From: an uncultured Bacillaceae bacterium
GTDB taxonomy: Bacteria > Bacillota > Bacilli > Bacillales > Cytobacillaceae
Direction of reading: 5' to 3'
Length of the DNA stretch: 64,000 nucleotides
NCBI GenBank assembly: GCA_937995745.1
Contig: CALKIU010000130.1
Coordinates: 7,908-71,907 of the forward strand
The notes beneath the pieces are model-generated. The model did no database searches, was not told where the DNA came from, and saw only the letters and a program-made list of their open reading frames with translations. Shown here one piece after another: positions 42,060 through 50,174 of the stretch (position 1 is its first letter; each line of letters begins with the position of its first letter). The position numbers and the translations under genes were made by a program.

Positions 42060-42869
42060 ATGACGGTCAATATTCTTGCTACATTAAACTCCAATTATCT
42101 GAAACCTTTAAAAATCATGCTGAAGTCTTTGTTTTTTAACAACCGCAAACTGGACTTTGCCATTTATGTCATGCACTCCAGCCTGACCGAAGATGAAATT
42201 CGTGATCTTCGCCGGTACGTTGAGGGCAAAGGGCATCAACTCCATTCCATCAGAATTGGCAGCGATGTATTCCATGATGCACCGGTCCTCCTTCACTATA
42301 CAAAAGAAATGTATTACCGCCTCTTGGCATTTAAATTTTTGCCGGAGGAAATGGAACGGATTTTGTATCTCGATCCGGATATACTCGTCATAAATTCTGT
42401 AGAAGAGTTGTATAAAATGGATTTGGACGGATATTTATATGCAGCGGCTTATCACGATTTGCCGCCGGTGAAAGAAATAAATAAAATCCGCCTCAACCAG
42501 TACGAAATGGATGCTTATTATAATTCGGGCGTCCTGCTGATGAATTTGGAACTCCAACGCCGGCTCATCGATGAACGGGAAATTTTTGATTTCGTCAGGG
42601 AAAACCGCGCGAAGTTGATTATGCCGGACCAAGATATTATGAATGCTCTTTATTCCAAACGAATAAAAACGCTGGATGAAGTCATATACAATTACGATGT
42701 CAGGTATTACAGCCTGTATAAACTCAGAAGCGGCGGCGAATACGATATGGACTTTATTTTTAAAAACACCGTTTTCCTTCATTTTTGCGGCAAGAAAAAG
42801 CCTTGGAGGAAAAATTACAGCGGCAGATTCCATTCGGTATACAAACATTATGAATATTTGGATTATTAA
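42060..42869 (+). CDS. GT8-family glycosyltransferase
   Basis: Retaining GT-A glycosyltransferase of 269 residues. MTVNILATLNSNYLKPLK is the GT8 start; YRLLAFKFLPEEMERILYLDPDIL near 92-115 holds the D-x-D motif, and YYNSGVLLMNLE near 153-164 and HFCGKKKPW near 244-252 are GT8-typical acceptor and metal-binding motifs. The ATG at 42060 follows GGGAGTGG; the one at 42045 has only two bases of spacing. Donor probably UDP-glucose or UDP-galactose. Monocistronic. Confidence 0.85.
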   Translation: MTVNILATLNSNYLKPLKIMLKSLFFNNRKLDFAIYVMHSSLTEDEIRDLRRYVEGKGHQLHSIRIGSDVFHDAPVLLHYTKEMYYRLLAFKFLPEEMERILYLDPDILVINSVEELYKMDLDGYLYAAAYHDLPPVKEINKIRLNQYEMDAYYNSGVLLMNLELQRRLIDEREIFDFVRENRAKLIMPDQDIMNALYSKRIKTLDEVIYNYDVRYYSLYKLRSGGEYDMDFIFKNTVFLHFCGKKKPWRKNYSGRFHSVYKHYEYLDY

Positions 42870-42903
42870 AATGCTTCCCGTGATATCGGGAAGCATTTTT
42901 TGC
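42870..42903 (+). terminator. Terminator after the GT8 gene
   Basis: AATGCTTCCCG / CGGGAAGCATT with a TGATAT loop and TTTTTT. Confidence 0.92.
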
Positions 42904-43094
42904 TCTTGGCGGAACACCGCGCAGATGCTCAAACGTGCTTTGCCGGCCGGGCCGGTTCCATTTGCGCCGATAATATAATGGACGGGCTGTTCGAGTAATT
43001 TCCGTGACAGAGCGGGTTTCGTTTTTGATTGGTCTCCGGCCAACAGCATGACCGCGGACTTTGTCATTTTTTTAAAATAATTATATAACAGGTG

Positions 43095-43123
43095 TTGACT
43101 TTTTAAATCTGTTATAGTACAGT
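43095..43123 (+). promoter_or_regulatory. Promoter of the YhfH-like small gene
   Basis: TTGACT (095-100), 17-bp spacer, TACAGT (118-123), just upstream of the GGAGGGCGG ribosome binding site. Confidence 0.55.
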
Positions 43124-43153
43124 TAAGATAACAAATTTAGGAGGGCGGTTCTG

Positions 43154-43276
43154 ATGATTGAGTTGGAAACTAAACCGGTTGTAAAGGAATGCCGCGAGTG
43201 CGGATGCGAGTTTATTGAGCAGCAAGAGTCCATTCTTTATGAGTGCGAGCATTGCATCGGAACGTATGAAGAATAA
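43154..43276 (+). CDS. YhfH-like small zinc ribbon protein
   Basis: A 40-residue protein that a 60-codon cut-off would miss. It has a C-x2-C-x-C block (CRECGCEF) and a C-x2-C block (CEHCIG), as in the Bacillus YhfH family of small proteins. AGGAGGGCGG precedes the ATG, and promoter plus terminator support a transcript. Function unknown; a zinc-binding role is likely from the cysteines only. Confidence 0.72.
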   Translation: MIELETKPVVKECRECGCEFIEQQESILYECEHCIGTYEE

Positions 43277-43339
43277 CCCCGGCAAACGCTAATCCGAATT
43301 GTCCGATCGCGCTCCGGCGCTCCTTCCCGCATAAAAAGA

Positions 43340-43376
43340 CAAAACCCGCTTCCCAACAGGAAGCGGGTTTTGTCAT
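43340..43376. terminator. Bidirectional terminator between YhfH-like and yxcD
   Basis: CAAAACCCGCTTCC / GGAAGCGGGTTTTG with a short CAACA loop. It serves both convergent units. Confidence 0.88.
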
Positions 43377-43382
43377 TTTCCA

Positions 43383-43670
43383 TCAATGAACGAGGGCGAT
43401 AATCCCCTCTTCATCGTCGAAAACAAGTTCAATGCCTGAATACGGGTCTTCATTGAGAAACTCTTCAAGCCACATTCTTAACGCTTCAATTATATTGGCC
43501 GTCGTTAAATTTTGCTTTAGGCCGCCCGCATATGCGTCTGCGGAAAAGCCCTCATCGTCGTCATAAAATAATTCAATTTCCACTTCTTCCGGTTTGATTT
43601 GTTTCTTGCGGGCAATGTAAACGCATAATGCGTTAACGATATCTTGTTCCGAAATCTTCAGCCTCTCCAT
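43383..43670 (-). CDS. yxcD: YxcD-like DUF2653 protein
   Basis: DUF2653 protein of 95 residues (B. subtilis YxcD about the same length). Acidic, alpha/beta: SEQDIVNALCVYIARKKQI near 7-25, ELFYDDDEGFSAD and a C-terminal LVFDDEEGIIAL. Function unknown. It overlaps the preceding gene (43658-44110) by 13 bp, so they are translationally coupled. No metal or catalytic motif seen. Confidence 0.8.
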   Translation of the reverse strand: MERLKISEQDIVNALCVYIARKKQIKPEEVEIELFYDDDEGFSADAYAGGLKQNLTTANIIEALRMWLEEFLNEDPYSGIELVFDDEEGIIALVH

Positions 43671-44110
43671 GAATGCGCCTCTTTCTTTTTCCGATCTTTA
43701 AAGAAGGCAACAATTCTCGCTATAATCGCGATTAACGCCACTATGGCCAAAAGATTGATGAACAGGCCAAAGATGGAACCGAGTAGCCCCAATTCGGCAA
43801 GGAGTCCTCCGAACATCAATCCCGCCAGTCCCCCCAGCATCAAACCGGACAAAAATCCCTTCTTGGATGAGGTTTCTTGATTGCTCTTTGTTGTCGAGCT
43901 TTTATTGACTGTTGCATTTTTTTCTTCGGCTTTTTTGTTTTGGAAATAGCTATGGTTTGAATTTGGGGTGCTTTTATTCATATTAAAGCTTTTCTTTCCG
44001 GAGCTGTACCGCTTTGCTTCCACGGTTTGAACGTCATCTTGGAAGACAAAGTTGCCTGCCGGACTGAACGCAATGGCGACGGCAAGCAGTGCCGCAACGA
44101 ACTTTTTCAA
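43658..44110 (-). CDS. Tim44-like / membrane protein with signal-type N-terminus
   Basis: 150-residue protein with an N-terminal signal or anchor helix (VAALLAVAIAFSPAGNF), a Ser/Asn/Lys-rich hydrophilic linker of about 70 residues, and a C-terminal hydrophobic pair (FLSGLMLGGLAGLMFGGLL then LGSIFGLFINLLAIVALIAI) ending in a basic tail. The hydrophobic glycine-rich end resembles Tim44-domain-containing Bacillus proteins. TTG start at 44110 after GGGGGGA; the longer frame to 44155 has no site. Coupled to yxcD. Function unknown. Confidence 0.6.
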   Translation of the reverse strand: MKKFVAALLAVAIAFSPAGNFVFQDDVQTVEAKRYSSGKKSFNMNKSTPNSNHSYFQNKKAEEKNATVNKSSTTKSNQETSSKKGFLSGLMLGGLAGLMFGGLLAELGLLGSIFGLFINLLAIVALIAIIARIVAFFKDRKKKEAHSWRG

Positions 44111-44227
44111 AATCAATCCCCCCGAATGAACATTTTTCTGTGTGGTTATACGCACATTCGTACGAAAAAGTTTCGTATAGGTTATATTTTCTTAGTACAG
44201 ATTATTTTTTTCAAGAAAAAAGTCCCC

Positions 44228-44260
44228 AGATGACGGCCGTTTGGCTGTCGTCTGTTTTTC
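44228..44260. terminator. Orphan terminator hairpin between divergent genes
   Basis: AGATGACGGCC / GGCTGTCGTCT with a GTTT loop (11 bp, two wobble pairs). It is followed by GTTTTTC on the plus strand and by TTTTTT on the minus strand after GGGGAC. No gene upstream explains it on either strand, so it may be a leader attenuator or mark a small RNA. Confidence 0.6.
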
Positions 44261-44409
44261 CTTGCGCTGTTCTGCCCCCTGTTCGGCGAAACAGACGCGC
44301 TGCCAAATGTCGACTTTTTTCACTTAATATTTTTAGAGAAATATTTTTAATCCTTTTGTAACATTCCTGATACATTATTTTGTTAGAATGTGCCGTACAG
44401 GAGGAAAGA

Positions 44410-45495
44410 ATGATGAAAGTATCGAGAAAGATTATTCTTTTTGTGGCAGCGTTCCTGTTGTTTTTTTCCGGTTCCCTGGTTATGTACGCACAAGCGGACA
44501 AAAACTTGGATAATATCGAAAAGAAAATAAGAGAAAAAGAGAAAGAGAAAAGCTCTGTCCATTCGGAACTTGGGAAAATTGAAAGCGAGATCAAATCATT
44601 GAATGAAATGATTTCCGCCAACAAGGCAGCTTTGACTGAAGCGGAAAAAAATATCGCAAATCTCAAAAAAAGAATCGAAGCGAAAAAAGAAGAAATCGTC
44701 GTTTTGCAAAACAGAATATTGGCGCGGAAAGACATCATGAAACAAAGACTTGTCGCTTTGCAGCATGATAATAAATTGCATTTTATCATAGAAGTATTGA
44801 CAGGAAGCCGGAGCTTCAGCGACTTGATTGACAGGGCAAGCGCGCTTAGCACTCTTTATGAGGCGGACCGGGAACTCCTAGATTCCCAGATGGAGGATAT
44901 GAAGCGGCTCGAAATGGAAACGGAGGAGCTCAATAAACAGCAGGAGCAGTTGCTGGAAGAGCAAAATAGATTGAAATTAAAGCAAGAACAACTTGCGAAA
45001 GATTTAGAAAAGAAAGAAAAAACCTTCCGGGAAATGCAGGAAAAGCTGCAAAAGATTCGCTCTGAATTAAAAATTGCGGAGCATGAAAAAGCGGCAATCG
45101 AGGCGAAATTAAAAGAAGCCCGTGAAAAAGCCGGCAAAGAAAAGGAGGCAGCCCAAAAAGCGGCCCAATCCAATCCTGCCGGACAGACACCGGAAATGCC
45201 GGATATAAAAGGCAAAGAATTCTATGTTGTGGCCACCGCTTACAGCCATGAGGAAAACGGTTCGCATACGGCGTTAGGCTACAACATTCGTGAAAATCCC
45301 CATATGAAATTGATCGCCGTTGATCCGAGAGTGATTCCGCTCGGCTCCAAAGTGTGGGTGGAAGGTTACGGAGTGGCAATTGCCGGCGATACCGGCGGCG
45401 CCATTAAAGGTTATAGAATAGACGTTTTAATGCCCACCCGGGCTGAAGCATTGAAATGGGGACGGAAAACGGTGAAGGTTGTTGTTCTTGAATAG
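44410..45495 (+). CDS. PcsB-like coiled coil with a 3D (lytic) domain
   Basis: Secreted 361-residue wall protein. A signal helix (IILFVAAFLLFFSGSLVMYAQA) near 7-28 is followed by about 220 residues of PcsB/NlpC-type coiled coil (KKIREKEKEKSSVHSELGKI onward). The C-terminal 3D domain of about 90 residues has ATAYSHEENG, the conserved Asp in AVDPRVIPLG and GDTGGAIKGYRIDV, typical of B. subtilis YocH/YuiC-like lytic transglycosylase folds. GGAGG sets the start at 44410 or 44413. It probably cleaves peptidoglycan near the septum. Confidence 0.87.
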   Translation: MMKVSRKIILFVAAFLLFFSGSLVMYAQADKNLDNIEKKIREKEKEKSSVHSELGKIESEIKSLNEMISANKAALTEAEKNIANLKKRIEAKKEEIVVLQNRILARKDIMKQRLVALQHDNKLHFIIEVLTGSRSFSDLIDRASALSTLYEADRELLDSQMEDMKRLEMETEELNKQQEQLLEEQNRLKLKQEQLAKDLEKKEKTFREMQEKLQKIRSELKIAEHEKAAIEAKLKEAREKAGKEKEAAQKAAQSNPAGQTPEMPDIKGKEFYVVATAYSHEENGSHTALGYNIRENPHMKLIAVDPRVIPLGSKVWVEGYGVAIAGDTGGAIKGYRIDVLMPTRAEALKWGRKTVKVVVLE

Positions 45496-45507
45496 CTGCC
45501 CACAGTA

Positions 45508-45546
45508 AAAAGCACTGTCTCTTATTGGGAGACGGTGCTTTTTTTA
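45508..45546 (+). terminator. Terminator after the 3D-domain gene
   Basis: AAAAGCACTGTCTC / GAGACGGTGCTTTT around a TTATTGG loop with a long T run. Confidence 0.9.
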
Positions 45547-45559
45547 TTCCCGCCTGCCG

Positions 45560-45681
45560 CTTTGGCACCATTTTGCAAAAAGCAGACGCATCCCCCGTTT
45601 GGCTCTTAAACTTTTTCAGTATTGTTTCCATGATCCACTTGCCGTCGGCTTTAAAATGTTTCACCGCTGTGAAACTTTTTT
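45560..45681 (+). ncRNA. Candidate small RNA with C-rich motif and terminator
   Basis: GTTTCAC-CGCT-GTGAAAC followed by TTTTTT (658-681) is a perfect terminator that belongs to no gene, since the previous transcript ends at 45546. The intervening sequence contains GCATCCCCCGTTTG, a C-rich anti-Shine-Dalgarno-like patch of the sort seen in Bacillus regulatory RNAs. No promoter was found by eye. Extent is inferred. Confidence 0.35.
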
Positions 45682-45843
45682 GATAAAAGAACAAAGATAT
45701 TTTCAGTCTAGGAAAATAGTTGTTATTTTTTGTAAAAATTCACAAAACCGACAAAAAACTTTCGAAGAAAAGCCGAAATCGCGAAACTTACAATATTTTT
45801 TCACATTTTTTTCAAGGAATCACGACATAGCAACCGGCTTTTA

Positions 45844-45968
45844 TGTTATATTTACTATAACAATATAATATTTGGCAGGGAGAAGGAGAGCCGTAAAAAC
45901 AGTAAGAGAACATTTTTGAGCGTTCCAATTTGTTTTTATGGATTGTTTTTTTATAGCTCGCTCAAAAA
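45844..45968 (+). promoter_or_regulatory. Upstream control region of glpABC
   Basis: TGTTATA-TTTAC-TATAACA (844-862) is a 7+7 palindrome immediately upstream of a consensus TATAAT (864-869) with a weak -35, so activator or repressor control is likely. In the leader TTTTTGAGCG (913-922) pairs with CGCTCAAAAA (959-968). Whether this is a GlpP-like antitermination target is not known. Confidence 0.45.
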
Positions 45969-46086
45969 CGAATGCTTCTTTTGCATGCCGGTCCAAATTG
46001 TGAGTATTTATTTTTGTTCTTATAGGCCGGTCAATCTTTCATGTAATTTTTTATCCCAAAGACTTAGCCGATAGGGAGTGGTAAAG

Positions 46087-47709
46087 ATGACTCAAATTAT
46101 TGAAACGCAGGCGCTGGTAATCGGCGGCGGAGCTACCGGTGTCGGTGTCTTGCGCGATCTGGCATTGCGGGGAATTAAAGCCCTCCTCGTGGAACAGCGC
46201 GACCTCGGGCATGGAACCACCCTCCGGAATCACGGCTTGCTTCATTCCGGCGGCCGTTATGCTGTGAAGGATCGCGAAGCGGCTATTGAGTGTATCCAGG
46301 AGAACTTTATTTTGAAAAAGACGCTCCCCGGTTCCGTGGAAGAATCAGGGGGACTGTTTGTCAAAGTTCCCGGAGACCCGGATGATTATGTCGAACAATG
46401 GCTGGAAGGATGCAAGAATGCGGGAATTCCCACGGAAGAAGTTCCCCTTTCCCAAGCATTCAAAGAGGAGCCTTTTTTATCCCGGGACATTGAAGCCGTT
46501 TACAGAGTTCCGGACGGGGGACTGGACGGATTTACCCTGGTGGTCGATGTTGTCGCCGATGCCGTGACGCACGGAGCGAAAGCGTTAACGTATCATGAGG
46601 TGGTCCGTTTTATTATAAACCAGAATGAAGTCCGAGGCGTTGTCGTCAGGGATTATTATACCGGCGAAGAGAAAGAAATTTATGCCGATATCGTTATCAA
46701 CGCTGCCGGTCCCTGGGGCGGAAAAATCGGCGAAATGGCGGGCGTCGACATCAATCTTATTAACAACAGAGGAATGCTCGTTATTTTCAGCCACCGCTTT
46801 AATAAACAGGTTATTAACCGTCTTCGCCCTTCTTCTGACGGCGATATTTTCGTTCCCGCCCACAATGTGTCCATTTTCGGAACGACAGGCGTGAATGTCG
46901 ACGATCCGGAGGACACCTCTTTGGACAGAAAAGAATTAGAAGGCATGCTTGAGCACGGATACCCGGTCATTCCGGCCATTTATGACATGAGAATGATTCG
47001 TGCGTTCAGCGGAAGCCGTCCGCTCTATCAAGAAAAAGTCGATCCGACCGACGTGAGCGGAAGAAGCGTGTCCAGGGGTATGGCCCTTCTGGATCACAGT
47101 AAGCGTGACGGACTCGAGAACTTTGTGACGATTTCGGGCGGTAAATTGACGACCTTCCGTTTAATGGCCGAACAAACGGTTGATTTAGTATGTGAAAAAT
47201 TAGGAATCTCCGCAAAATGCACAACGCATGAACAAGTGGTTCCGCATCGCGATGCAAAAGAATTTTTCAGAGATGTGGATATGGCTCCGGTGGCAAGACA
47301 CAAAGTCAGCCAATGGGCCGGACAAAGAGCGCCGAAAATTGCCGCAGATTTGAAGGCTGGAAGAGGAAATCATGTCATTTGCGAATGCGAGCAAGTGACT
47401 TGGGCGGAAGTGAATTCTGTACTGCCGGAAAGCCCGCGCTTCCATATTGGGGATGTCCGACGCAGAACACGGTTGGGATTGGGTCCCTGCCAAGGCACGT
47501 TCTGCAATCATCGTGTGGCTGCATTGGCAGTTGAAAACGGAAATGCCACTGTACAGGAAGCGAATGAAGCCTTGTTGAATGCTGTAAAAGAGCGAAAAAA
47601 AGGAATGGGAGTAGTGGCCACAGGAGAGACAGCCAAGCAGCTCGAAATGATGGAAGCTGTTTACCGCGTGTCCTTAGGCCTGAGAGAGGAGGAAGTGCAA
47701 TATGTATGA
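46087..47709 (+). CDS. glpA: Anaerobic glycerol-3-phosphate dehydrogenase subunit A
   Basis: Catalytic flavoprotein of 540 residues that oxidises sn-glycerol-3-phosphate to dihydroxyacetone phosphate and delivers electrons to quinone through GlpBC. The FAD motif GGGATGVGVLRD near 14-25, RDLGHGTTLRNHGLLHSGGR, and a C-terminal BFD-like domain with CECEQVTWAE and LGPCQGTFC cysteines for a [2Fe-2S] cluster are all visible. GGGAGTGG sets the ATG at 46087, not the GTG at 46078. First gene of glpABC. Rare in Bacilli; typical of enteric anaerobes. Confidence 0.93.
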   Translation: MTQIIETQALVIGGGATGVGVLRDLALRGIKALLVEQRDLGHGTTLRNHGLLHSGGRYAVKDREAAIECIQENFILKKTLPGSVEESGGLFVKVPGDPDDYVEQWLEGCKNAGIPTEEVPLSQAFKEEPFLSRDIEAVYRVPDGGLDGFTLVVDVVADAVTHGAKALTYHEVVRFIINQNEVRGVVVRDYYTGEEKEIYADIVINAAGPWGGKIGEMAGVDINLINNRGMLVIFSHRFNKQVINRLRPSSDGDIFVPAHNVSIFGTTGVNVDDPEDTSLDRKELEGMLEHGYPVIPAIYDMRMIRAFSGSRPLYQEKVDPTDVSGRSVSRGMALLDHSKRDGLENFVTISGGKLTTFRLMAEQTVDLVCEKLGISAKCTTHEQVVPHRDAKEFFRDVDMAPVARHKVSQWAGQRAPKIAADLKAGRGNHVICECEQVTWAEVNSVLPESPRFHIGDVRRRTRLGLGPCQGTFCNHRVAALAVENGNATVQEANEALLNAVKERKKGMGVVATGETAKQLEMMEAVYRVSLGLREEEVQYV

Positions 47710-48826
47710 TGTCGTTGTCGTCGGCCGCGGTTTGACCGGATTATTGACAGCCATTTGGTCGAAGGAATTTGCCGATAAAGTTGCCGTAGTTGCCCAAGGG
47801 ACAGGGAAAATTCTCCAATCAACCGGACTTTTCGACATGACACCCGGAAATGAGGAAACGGATAATCCGTTCATCAATAAGGATGTAGCCGGAGAGGCTG
47901 TTAAGAAATTTTTGGACCTGACGAAGCGGCTTGGTTACCCCTACCAAGGCAGCCTTGATAAACCTGTTCCGGTCGTTACGGGCGCAGGGTTTATAAAATA
48001 TACCACTCTTTATCCGGAAACTGTCACTCCTGTGCCGAATAAAGGCCATGTTGTCATTGTCGGCTTCGAAGAAATCGCTGATTTTCAGCCGGCTTATGTA
48101 AAAGGAAATCTGGAAACGGAACGGCCTGAATTGAAAATTGATGCCATTAAGGTGCGCTTGGGGGCAAAATCCCTCAGAACGTTGACACAAAATGATGCTG
48201 CCAGATTGCTGGACCGCCGGGAAATCCGCGAACGTGTTATCGAGCAAATCAAAACGAAAATGGCAGAGCAAAATATTGAGCAGCCCAGATTGTTTATTTT
48301 CCCGGCTTCTTTGGGAATCGAAAATTGGAAGGAAGTTGTTCAGCACTTCCATGAATCGCTCGGCACTCCGGTAACGGAAGCGCCCGGTATGCCTCCGAAT
48401 GCCACGGCCGTCCGCCTTTATGGGGCTTTGAAAAAGGAAGCTACTAAACTGGGAATCCGCTTTTACTTGGATACCCAGGTGCAGGGCAGCAAAATCGAAA
48501 ATAATAAAGTTTCCTATTTAAATATAAAAAACAACGGTAAAACGGTCCCCTTAAAAGGGCAGCATTTCGTTAATGCCGGCGGCGGCGTCTTGGGCGGCGG
48601 ACTTGTCGTTACCCATAAAGGCCTTAAGGATTCAGTATTCGGCCTTGACGTAGATGAAAATGGCGAGTATAAAGCTTGCCCGGAAAACGTTGCCTTGGTC
48701 GGAGCATCGCATGGGAAAAAAGTGTTGAAATACGGTATTACCGGCGGAATATTCTCGATACAATCCAGCTATGAATGCTGCATGAAGCTGGAGAAGTCTT
48801 TAACGGGAGGGATTGTCCATGCTTAA
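47702..48826 (+). CDS. glpB: Anaerobic glycerol-3-phosphate dehydrogenase subunit B
   Basis: Flavoprotein subunit of 374 residues. The N-terminal MYDVVVVGRGLTGLLTAIW is a dinucleotide-binding fold. LFIFPASLGIENW and the GTPVTEAPGMPPN stretch near 220-232, FVNAGGGVLGGG near 283-294, and the C-terminal GKKVLKYGITGGIF are GlpB-like. It overlaps glpA by 8 bp and glpC by 8 bp, so all three are coupled. It probably links GlpA to the iron-sulfur subunit GlpC. Confidence 0.9.
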   Translation: MYDVVVVGRGLTGLLTAIWSKEFADKVAVVAQGTGKILQSTGLFDMTPGNEETDNPFINKDVAGEAVKKFLDLTKRLGYPYQGSLDKPVPVVTGAGFIKYTTLYPETVTPVPNKGHVVIVGFEEIADFQPAYVKGNLETERPELKIDAIKVRLGAKSLRTLTQNDAARLLDRREIRERVIEQIKTKMAEQNIEQPRLFIFPASLGIENWKEVVQHFHESLGTPVTEAPGMPPNATAVRLYGALKKEATKLGIRFYLDTQVQGSKIENNKVSYLNIKNNGKTVPLKGQHFVNAGGGVLGGGLVVTHKGLKDSVFGLDVDENGEYKACPENVALVGASHGKKVLKYGITGGIFSIQSSYECCMKLEKSLTGGIVHA

Positions 48827-50048
48827 CGGTCTTTACCCCGATGCCTCCTTTGATCAATGCATCAAGTGTAATGCGTGTGTTGTTGATTGTCCCGTTTCAA
48901 ACGTGTCGCTTGAATTCGGCGGCCCGAAACACTTGGGTCCGGAACTGAAGAGATTGGTAGAAAACAATGAGTACATCGATGACAGCAGAATTGACTATTG
49001 CACGATGTGCGGAAACTGTGATATCGCTTGTCCGGAAAATGTTTCTGTTTTCACCCTTAATGCTTATTCCAAAGCCCGCCATATCGAATTGAACGGCTCC
49101 AATTTCCGCGATTACATTCTCAGCAATGCGGAAAAAGTCGGGAAATTGGCTTCCGCATTTGCTCCGATTACCAATTGGGCCATGAGAACAAAATGGATTC
49201 GGAAAATTATGGAAGGAGTCATGAAGATTCCTGTAGAACGGAGATTTCCGGAATACCACTTTAAAAATTTTCGGAGAATCTACGATAAGAAAGCGTCCAA
49301 TACGGAACGAAAAGTTGCCTATTTCGTCGGTTGTTCGGCCATGTACAATGAACCCCATGTAGCTGAAGCGTTTGTAAAAGTGATGGAGAAAAACGGGATC
49401 GAAGTGGCCGTGCCGGACCAAAAATGCTGCGGAATACCTATTTTTGCAAACGGACGGATGGAACAAGGTTTGAAGAATGCGGAGTATAATGTAAAAAGCT
49501 TTTTGGAATACACCCGTAAAGGATATGATGTCGTTCTCACTTGCACAAGCTGTACAACGGCGTTGAAAAAAGAATACGTTCATTTCCTGAAAACAAAAGA
49601 AGCCTCGGAACTGGCGGAACATGTGTATGATGCCGATGAATATTTGAGAATGCTTCATGAGAACGGGGAATTAAACACCAATTTCGGTGAAGTCAATGTA
49701 AAAGCAGGCTATTATACTCCATGCCACATGAAGACGCAAGGAATCGGAAACCCGGCTGTTGACGTGCTATCTTTGATACCGGGATATGAGATTAACACCA
49801 TTCATGCAGATTGCTGCGGTCAATGCGGTACTTATGGATTCAAAAAAGAAAAGTATGACATTTCCATGGCGATGGGCAAATCGATGGCTGAGGCCATAGA
49901 AGAGGAAGGTTGCGAGCATACCGTAACAGAATGCGGCATGTGCACAAACCAAATTCTTCAACTGACGGATCAAAAAGTTTATCATCCGATGGAAATTCTT
50001 GCGGAAGCTTATGAAAAAGCCGAGGCGAAAGAGCCGGTACACGTTTGA
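48819..50048 (+). CDS. glpC: Anaerobic glycerol-3-phosphate dehydrogenase subunit C
   Basis: Iron-sulfur subunit of 409 residues that passes electrons to the quinone. Two 4Fe-4S ferredoxin-type motifs (CIKCNACVVDC and CTMCGNCDIAC) are followed by two CCG domains (QKCCGIP and DCCGQCGTYGF), typical of the HdrD-like fold. The ATG at 48819 follows GGGAGGGA; the TTG at 48813 is less likely. It overlaps the glpB end by 8 bp. A terminator follows after 18 bp. Membrane contact would be through the CCG region. Confidence 0.92.
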   Translation: MLNGLYPDASFDQCIKCNACVVDCPVSNVSLEFGGPKHLGPELKRLVENNEYIDDSRIDYCTMCGNCDIACPENVSVFTLNAYSKARHIELNGSNFRDYILSNAEKVGKLASAFAPITNWAMRTKWIRKIMEGVMKIPVERRFPEYHFKNFRRIYDKKASNTERKVAYFVGCSAMYNEPHVAEAFVKVMEKNGIEVAVPDQKCCGIPIFANGRMEQGLKNAEYNVKSFLEYTRKGYDVVLTCTSCTTALKKEYVHFLKTKEASELAEHVYDADEYLRMLHENGELNTNFGEVNVKAGYYTPCHMKTQGIGNPAVDVLSLIPGYEINTIHADCCGQCGTYGFKKEKYDISMAMGKSMAEAIEEEGCEHTVTECGMCTNQILQLTDQKVYHPMEILAEAYEKAEAKEPVHV

Positions 50049-50065
50049 CATTTCGTATTTGAAAG

Positions 50066-50108
50066 CAGGCAGAACAGAGAAGACAGACTCTCGTTCTGCC
50101 TGTTTTTT
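50066..50108 (+). terminator. Terminator after glpC
   Basis: CAGGCAGAAC / GTTCTGCCTG around a 17-nt loop, then TTTTTT. Confidence 0.88.
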
Positions 50109-50174
50109 ATGCCTTTTCCGGGAAAGGGTGTGCCGGCGCCTTTCCCCGCGGACAGCCGGCCCCTGGTTTTTTTG

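Noticed and set aside
45599..45868. 89-codon plus-strand open frame before glpA
   Set aside because: It contains the terminator hairpin at 45658-45681 and has no ribosome binding site.
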